In this document: one piece after another, positions 59,730 to 64,000 of the stretch
Numbering within the stretch: the stretch's first letter is position 1
Layout of the letters: every line of letters starts with the position of its first letter
Position numbers and translations under genes: made by a program
Source: Reddybacter sp041277045
Lineage (GTDB): Bacteria > Pseudomonadota > Gammaproteobacteria > Pseudomonadales > Porticoccaceae
Direction: 5' to 3'
Assembly: GCA_041277045.1 (NCBI GenBank)
Contig: JBGFSY010000002.1
Coordinates: 186,001-250,000, forward strand
Length of the DNA stretch: 64,000 bases
Notes under the pieces: model-generated
Told to the model about the DNA's origin: nothing
Database searches by the model: none
What the model saw: only the letters and a program-made list of their open reading frames with translations

Positions 59730-62000
59730 ATGCTAAGTCGAGATTTAGAAAGTACGTTGAATATGACCTTTCAAGGTGCGAATACCAAACGCCATGAATT
59801 TGTCACCGTTGAGCATCTGTTGCTAGCTTTGCTCGATAACGGTTCGGCGATTGACGTGCTCAATGCCTGCGGTGCGGATATCGACGTGCTGCGCAATGAT
59901 TTGGGCGAGTTTATCGAATCCACTACGCCGCTATTGCCCGAAGGGGATGAGCTGAGAGAAACTCAGCCGACTCTGGGTTTTCAACGGGTGATTCAGCGCG
60001 CTATTTTCCACGTTCAGTCTTCCGGTAAAAATGAAGTGCAGGGCGCCAATGTGCTGGTGGCTATTTTCAGCGAGCAGGAAAGCCAGGCGGTTTACTTCCT
60101 ACGTTTACAGAATATTTCCCGCATTGACCTGGTTAATTATATTTCCCACGGCATTGCCAAATACGCCAATCAATCTGAACGCGAGCACGACGAGGCTGAG
60201 AATCCAGCGAATGCCCAATCTCCTGCGGGTGAGAGTGCCGCCCCCGAAGCGACTCTGCTGGAACAGTTTAGCTGCAATTTAAATCACCAGGCTGAGCAGG
60301 GCTATATCGATCCACTGGTGGGTCGTAGTGCCGAGCTGGAGCGCGTGGGGCAAATCCTACTGCGCCGCCGCAAGAACAATGCGCTGCTAGTCGGTGAGTC
60401 CGGGGTTGGTAAAACAGCGATTGCCGAGGGCTTGGCTAAACTGATCGTCGAAGGCAAGGCGGCTGAACCACTGGCGAACAGTGTTATTTATTCCCTCGAT
60501 ATGGGTGCGCTGTTAGCCGGTACTAAATACCGTGGCGATTTTGAAAAACGTTTTAAAGGCTTGCTCGCCGAGTTGAAAAATGAAGAGCAGGCGATTCTAT
60601 TTATCGATGAAATTCATACTATTATCGGTGCCGGTGCGGCATCGGGCGGGGTGATGGATGCCTCTAATTTACTCAAGCCCCTGCTTACCTCGGGCCAGTT
60701 GCGCTGCATTGGCTCCACCACCTATCAGGAATATCGCGGCATTTTCGATAAGGACAGAGCGCTATCTCGCCGCTTTCAAAAAGTCGATGTGCCCGAGCCC
60801 TCGGTGGCCGAGACGGTGGATATTCTCAAAGGCCTGAAGTCCCGCTTTGAAGAACACCACGGTTTGCGCTATACCCAGGGTGCACTGAAATCAGCAGCGG
60901 AATTGTCGGCAAAATATATTACCGATCGCTTTTTGCCCGATAAAGCCATTGATGTACTCGACGAGGCCGGTGCTTTTCAGCAGCTACAGCCAGCGTCGAA
61001 GCGCAAGAAAACCATTGGCGTGGTCGATGTTGAAAATACCGTTGCCAAAATTGCCCGCATTCCGTCGAAGAGTGTCTCCTCTTCCGATAAAGAGCAGTTG
61101 CGTAATCTGGGTGATAAGCTCAAACGTGTGGTCTTTGGACAGGACGAAGCTATCGAGTCCCTCGATTCCGCCATCAAGCTTGCTCGTGCCGGCCTGCGTG
61201 AGGCGACCAAGCCGATTGGTTCCTTCCTGTTTGCCGGGCCAACGGGTGTCGGTAAAACAGAAGTGTCCCGTCAATTAGCGCTGACACTGGGCGTTGAACT
61301 CCAGCGTTTTGATATGTCGGAGTATATGGAGCGCCACACCGTCTCGCGTTTGATCGGTGCGCCTCCGGGTTATGTTGGTTTTGATCAGGGTGGCCTGCTC
61401 ACCGATGCGGTGACTCAGCATCCCCACTGTGTAGTGCTGCTCGATGAAATTGAAAAAGCCCACCCCGATGTTTTCAACCTGCTATTGCAGGTGATGGATC
61501 ACGGTACGCTCACCGACAACAATGGCCGCAAAACGGATTTTCGCAATGTCATTTTGATTATGACCACCAACGCTGGTGCTCGCGAAATGAGCCGCACCTC
61601 GATGGGTTTTACCACCCAGGACAATAGCAGTGATGGCGCAGAGAGCATCAAAAAGATGTTTGCCCCCGAGTTTCGCAATCGTCTCGATGCCATTATTCAA
61701 TTCAAATCACTGGGTAGCGATATTATTGGCACCGTGGTCGACAAGTTTCTGGTTGAGCTGCAAGCTCAGCTCGACGATAAGTCGGTGGCCCTTGAGGTTG
61801 ATGAGGATGCCCGTCTGTGGCTTGTGGAGAATGGTTACGATGAAGATATGGGCGCGCGGCCCATGGCTCGACTGATTCAGGAAAAACTGAAAAAGCCACT
61901 GGCCGAAGAGGTGTTGTTCGGTAAGTTATCCAGCGGAGGAGGTACCGTTAAAGTCAGTCTTGAGGATGGCGATATAGCGATTGAGATTGTTGCTGCTTAG
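59730..62000 (+). CDS. clpA: ATP-dependent Clp protease ATPase subunit ClpA
   Basis: ClpA is the AAA+ unfoldase of the ClpAP protease. The 756-residue protein has the N domain that binds ClpS (about 1-145), AAA1 with LLVGESGVGKTAIAEGLAK and FIDEIHTIIGAGAASGG, and AAA2 with FAGPTGVGKTEVSRQLA and VVLLDEIEKAHPDVFNLLLQ. Length equals E. coli ClpA (758). The ClpP-contact loop, IGL in E. coli, reads MGF here (625-627, TSMGFTTQDNSSDG). It is co-transcribed with clpS and ends before a strong bidirectional terminator. Confidence 0.97.
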   Translation: MLSRDLESTLNMTFQGANTKRHEFVTVEHLLLALLDNGSAIDVLNACGADIDVLRNDLGEFIESTTPLLPEGDELRETQPTLGFQRVIQRAIFHVQSSGKNEVQGANVLVAIFSEQESQAVYFLRLQNISRIDLVNYISHGIAKYANQSEREHDEAENPANAQSPAGESAAPEATLLEQFSCNLNHQAEQGYIDPLVGRSAELERVGQILLRRRKNNALLVGESGVGKTAIAEGLAKLIVEGKAAEPLANSVIYSLDMGALLAGTKYRGDFEKRFKGLLAELKNEEQAILFIDEIHTIIGAGAASGGVMDASNLLKPLLTSGQLRCIGSTTYQEYRGIFDKDRALSRRFQKVDVPEPSVAETVDILKGLKSRFEEHHGLRYTQGALKSAAELSAKYITDRFLPDKAIDVLDEAGAFQQLQPASKRKKTIGVVDVENTVAKIARIPSKSVSSSDKEQLRNLGDKLKRVVFGQDEAIESLDSAIKLARAGLREATKPIGSFLFAGPTGVGKTEVSRQLALTLGVELQRFDMSEYMERHTVSRLIGAPPGYVGFDQGGLLTDAVTQHPHCVVLLDEIEKAHPDVFNLLLQVMDHGTLTDNNGRKTDFRNVILIMTTNAGAREMSRTSMGFTTQDNSSDGAESIKKMFAPEFRNRLDAIIQFKSLGSDIIGTVVDKFLVELQAQLDDKSVALEVDEDARLWLVENGYDEDMGARPMARLIQEKLKKPLAEEVLFGKLSSGGGTVKVSLEDGDIAIEIVAA

Positions 62001-62074
62001 TGCAGAAGGGCTGGGCTTCAGCTACCGAAGCCTCGCTCGAGAAAGGTCGTAAAGGGTGGTAATAAAACCGCAGT

Positions 62075-62111
62075 CATAAAAAAACCGGGCAATTGGCCCG
62101 GTTTTTTTATG
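62075..62111. terminator. Bidirectional terminator between clpA and infA
   Basis: CATAAAAAAACCGGGC (62075-62090) pairs perfectly with GCCCGGTTTTTTTATG (62096-62111) around a 5-base loop. The flanking A- and T-runs make it a strong intrinsic terminator for both convergent genes. Confidence 0.95.
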
Positions 62112-62122
62112 ACTTGGAATAG

Positions 62123-62341
62123 CTAGCGTGCCCGGTAGGTGATCCGGCCTTTACTCAAGTCGTAGGGCGTCAATTCAACCTTGACCTGATCGCCGGTCAA
62201 GATACGAATATAGTTCTTACGCATCTTGCCAGAGATATGAGCAGTCACAACATGCCCGTTCTCCAACTTTACGCGGAACGTGGTGTTGGGCAAGGTATCA
62301 ATGACCTCGCCGTCCATTTCGATATGTTCTTCTTTCGCCAT
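62123..62341 (-). CDS. infA: Translation initiation factor IF-1
   Basis: IF-1 binds the ribosomal A site during initiation. The 72-residue protein begins MAKEEHIEMDGEVIDTLPNT and contains FRVKLENGHVVTAHISGKMR and VKVELTPYDLSKGRITYRAR, essentially the E. coli sequence. The length is exactly that of E. coli IF-1. The ATG at 62341 is fixed by this match, though the frame is open to 62386. It lies in the conserved clpA-infA-bpt neighbourhood. Confidence 0.98.
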   Translation of the reverse strand: MAKEEHIEMDGEVIDTLPNTTFRVKLENGHVVTAHISGKMRKNYIRILTGDQVKVELTPYDLSKGRITYRAR

Positions 62342-62492
62342 ACTACTGCCTGACTCCAGCTTTGCGTGTAAACAAGGGGCCGGCATTGTGCACTATTAAT
62401 GGACACTTGGCAAAGCCAAGCCCCTCTGTGGCTATTGCCCCGGAATATTTTGCCTTGGCGCTCACGCCAAGCGCGGTCGCAGTGAGAGCGCC

Positions 62493-62996
62493 CTATTGCC
62501 GACCAATACTGCTAAGTCGGCTCACTTCGCGATCTATGGTGAATAAGCCGTGGCCTTCCTCGGTGATCATCTCGATGCGATCAAGCAGGGATTTCAGCTT
62601 ATGCTCCTCCTCATGTTGCTCGGCAACGTACCACTGGAGGAAATTAAAGGTTGAATAGTCTTTTTCAGCGAGAGCGACATCGACCAAGGCACTGATATTG
62701 TGGGAGGCCTTGCTCTCGTGATCGAAGGTGGTCTGGAAAAGTTTTTGAACGGTTTGCCAGGAGGTGGGCGGTGCTCCTATCTGCCCCAATTGTGGCAGGG
62801 CCCCGGTCTCCAGCATATAGTCAAACAATTTTTCCATGTGCTGCTTTTCCTCATTGGCTTGCAGGCGGAAAAATTTGGCACAACCATCGTAGCCCCGGCT
62901 GGCGCACCAGGCACTCATTTGCATATATAGAACGACGGAAGAGCATTCATAATTTATCTGTGCGTTGAGCTTGTTGGTCAGATCATTGCTGAGCAT
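62493..62996 (-). CDS. ftnA: Non-heme ferritin
   Basis: Ferritin stores iron as ferric mineral in a 24-subunit shell. The 167-residue protein resembles E. coli FtnA: LNAQINYECSSVVLYMQMSA with the A-site glutamate, RLQANEEKQHMEKLFDYM with E, E and H of the ferroxidase centre, TFDHESKAS with the next glutamate, and FNFLQWYVAEQHEEEHKLKS with the C-site residues. All iron ligands appear to be kept. It lies between infA and bpt, where these two are usually adjacent or separated only by a tRNA or unrelated small gene. Confidence 0.93.
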   Translation of the reverse strand: MLSNDLTNKLNAQINYECSSVVLYMQMSAWCASRGYDGCAKFFRLQANEEKQHMEKLFDYMLETGALPQLGQIGAPPTSWQTVQKLFQTTFDHESKASHNISALVDVALAEKDYSTFNFLQWYVAEQHEEEHKLKSLLDRIEMITEEGHGLFTIDREVSRLSSIGRQ

Positions 62997-63194
62997 GCGT
63001 GTTCTCCCTAATAACTTTGTTCGGCTGTTTCAGCATGGTCGATATCGGGGCATTTTTTGCTTGAATAGCGCGGGGGGAGGCTCGGGTTTTTACTGTGTGT
63101 TGGTGGGCGCTGGTTCTGCGCTGCTGCGAGGTTCTGAGTTGGCGAGGCTTTTGAAGGGTGAGGGTCTTACAGGACAATAAAAGTGGGCTCGACT

Positions 63195-63914
63195 TTAGAT
63201 TCTCAGCCAACGATTTTCGATATACAGTTCACTGGGGCGAAAATTTGATTTATAGCTCATCTTGGCGCTGTCTCGAATCCAGTAGCCGAGATAGAGGTAG
63301 TCAAGTTCCTCTTGGCGGGTCAGTTGCAATTGTTGAAGGATGGCGAAAGTCCCGAGACTGCGGGTGGACAGCTCGGGGTCGTAATAGGTGTAAATGGCGG
63401 AAAAACCATCGTTGAGTCTATCGCTGACGGCGCAGGCAACCAGGGTGTTATCGAGTCTAAATTCGATAAAGTGGGTGCAGTCCCAGGGCTTGCCAATAAA
63501 ATCCCGATACTGGGCGGTGGTGGCGGGGTACATGTCGCCGTCACTGTGGCGGGTGTCGATATATTTTTGATAGAGCGAGTAATGCTCATCGAGGCTTATA
63601 TTGGCTTGCAGATTGACGCTGATATCGCTATTGCGTTTCAGGCAGCGTTTCTGGCTGCGGGTGGGCTTGAAACCATTGGCGGGGACGCGCACCGGAATAC
63701 AGGATTTGCAGGACGCACAGCGCGGCGCGTAAATATATTGCCCGCTGCGTCTAAAGCCCATTGTTGATAGATGGCTGTAACTTTCTGTATCCAATGGGTA
63801 TTTTGGGTCGACAAAAGCTGTGGTTGCCTGCTTGCCTGACAGGTAGCTACAGGGGTGAGCCTCGGTCAAATAGAGCTGGATTTTGTGTAAGTCCGGCGTG
63901 ATATCTCTGCTCAT
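63195..63914 (-). CDS. bpt: Aspartate/glutamate leucyltransferase Bpt
   Basis: Bpt moves leucine from Leu-tRNA to proteins that start with Asp or Glu, making N-degrons read by ClpS. The 239-residue protein has the N-terminal cysteine cluster APRCASCKSCIPVRVPANGF, SQKRCLKRNSDI, and the C-terminal GNAT-like part with AIYTYYDPELSTRSLGTFAI, YLYLGYWIRDSAKMSYKSNF and RPSELYIENRW. Length matches the family (about 235-250). The aat gene often lies just upstream, which would be past the right edge; the 86 bp left (63915-64000) show no clear gene. Confidence 0.95.
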   Translation of the reverse strand: MSRDITPDLHKIQLYLTEAHPCSYLSGKQATTAFVDPKYPLDTESYSHLSTMGFRRSGQYIYAPRCASCKSCIPVRVPANGFKPTRSQKRCLKRNSDISVNLQANISLDEHYSLYQKYIDTRHSDGDMYPATTAQYRDFIGKPWDCTHFIEFRLDNTLVACAVSDRLNDGFSAIYTYYDPELSTRSLGTFAILQQLQLTRQEELDYLYLGYWIRDSAKMSYKSNFRPSELYIENRWLRI

Positions 63915-64000
63915 CTTGCGCCCTGTAAATGGTGGTCTAAATACGGAGAGAGGTATTTGATCCTGTCTAACTTTTATTTAGATACTGACCTTAGTTGAAA

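Noticed and set aside
63312..63767. 151-codon plus-strand frame opposite bpt
   Set aside because: It is antisense to the clearly recognised bpt gene and gives a Gly/Val-rich sequence typical of shadow frames.

Overview
The window is chromosomal DNA from a gammaproteobacterium, probably a free-living, respiring marine or aquatic one of the Cellvibrionales/Spongiibacteraceae kind (inference). The basis is gene content and order: rluE-nudJ-mnmA-hflD-purB with an L16 arginine hydroxylase gene, cspD/clpS-clpA/infA/bpt, an FNR-type regulator with four cluster cysteines, TonB-dependent uptake, a DUF1329/DUF1302 outer-membrane pair, and many acyl-CoA genes (SDR, crotonases, CaiB-type CoA transferase, acyl-CoA dehydrogenase). 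No rRNA, tRNA, CRISPR array, insertion sequence or prophage was seen.

Layout. 0-1.1 kb: the end of one gene and a metallo-beta-lactamase-fold hydrolase. 1.2-10.8 kb: two dodecin-like genes followed by a full chemosensory cluster (hybrid CheA-REC, CheW, CheB, CheR, CheY, a CheX/CheC-like protein, and a NIT-domain chemoreceptor) closed by a terminator. 11-17.9 kb: DUF2970 protein, RsuA, dienoyl-CoA isomerase-like crotonase, SDR, O-methyltransferase, DinB, glutamate-type dehydrogenase, MOSC protein. 17.9-21.1 kb: ArgS, a Tag-like protein, inorganic pyrophosphatase. 21.4-25.5 kb: a TPP riboswitch ahead of a thiamine-salvage set (TonB-dependent receptor, YkoF/DUF77-like thiamine-binding protein, PnuT-like permease, thiamine-kinase-like phosphotransferase). 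25.8-29.3 kb: CoA transferase, DUF1415, DEAD-box helicase. 29.3-33.7 kb: REC-HD-GYP regulator and a large PAS histidine kinase whose two N-terminal receivers are degenerate. 34-38 kb: CvfB-like S1 protein and the DUF1329/DUF1302 pair. 38-42.4 kb: divergent glpK/glpD and an acyl-CoA dehydrogenase.

42.4-50.3 kb is the most irregular part. It holds a secreted SurE-like protein, a hydroxyacid dehydrogenase, a DUF4124-glutaredoxin gene broken by an in-frame TAG, FNR, a HemN-like protein that has lost its radical-SAM cysteines, a tandem universal stress protein, a probable lipoprotein MsrA, a SnoaL-like gene also broken by TAG, a perfect 14-bp inverted repeat, and a frameshifted c-type-cytochrome remnant. 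50.3-52.9 kb: a Nudix gene with two crotonases. 53-58.6 kb: the housekeeping operon rluE-nudJ-mnmA-hflD-purB-roxA. 58.8-63.9 kb: the N-degron/Clp locus (cspD, clpS-clpA, infA, a ferritin, bpt).

Functional links. ClpS, ClpA and Bpt form the bacterial N-end-rule pathway. The thiamine genes form one regulated uptake-and-phosphorylation module. FNR, the HemN-like gene and the stress gene share a neighbourhood with a possible FNR box. The clearest candidates for undescribed biology are the dodecin-like pair lacking the flavin-contact residues at the head of the chemosensory cluster, and the HemN-derived protein next to FNR. I see no unambiguous novel defence or mobile system.
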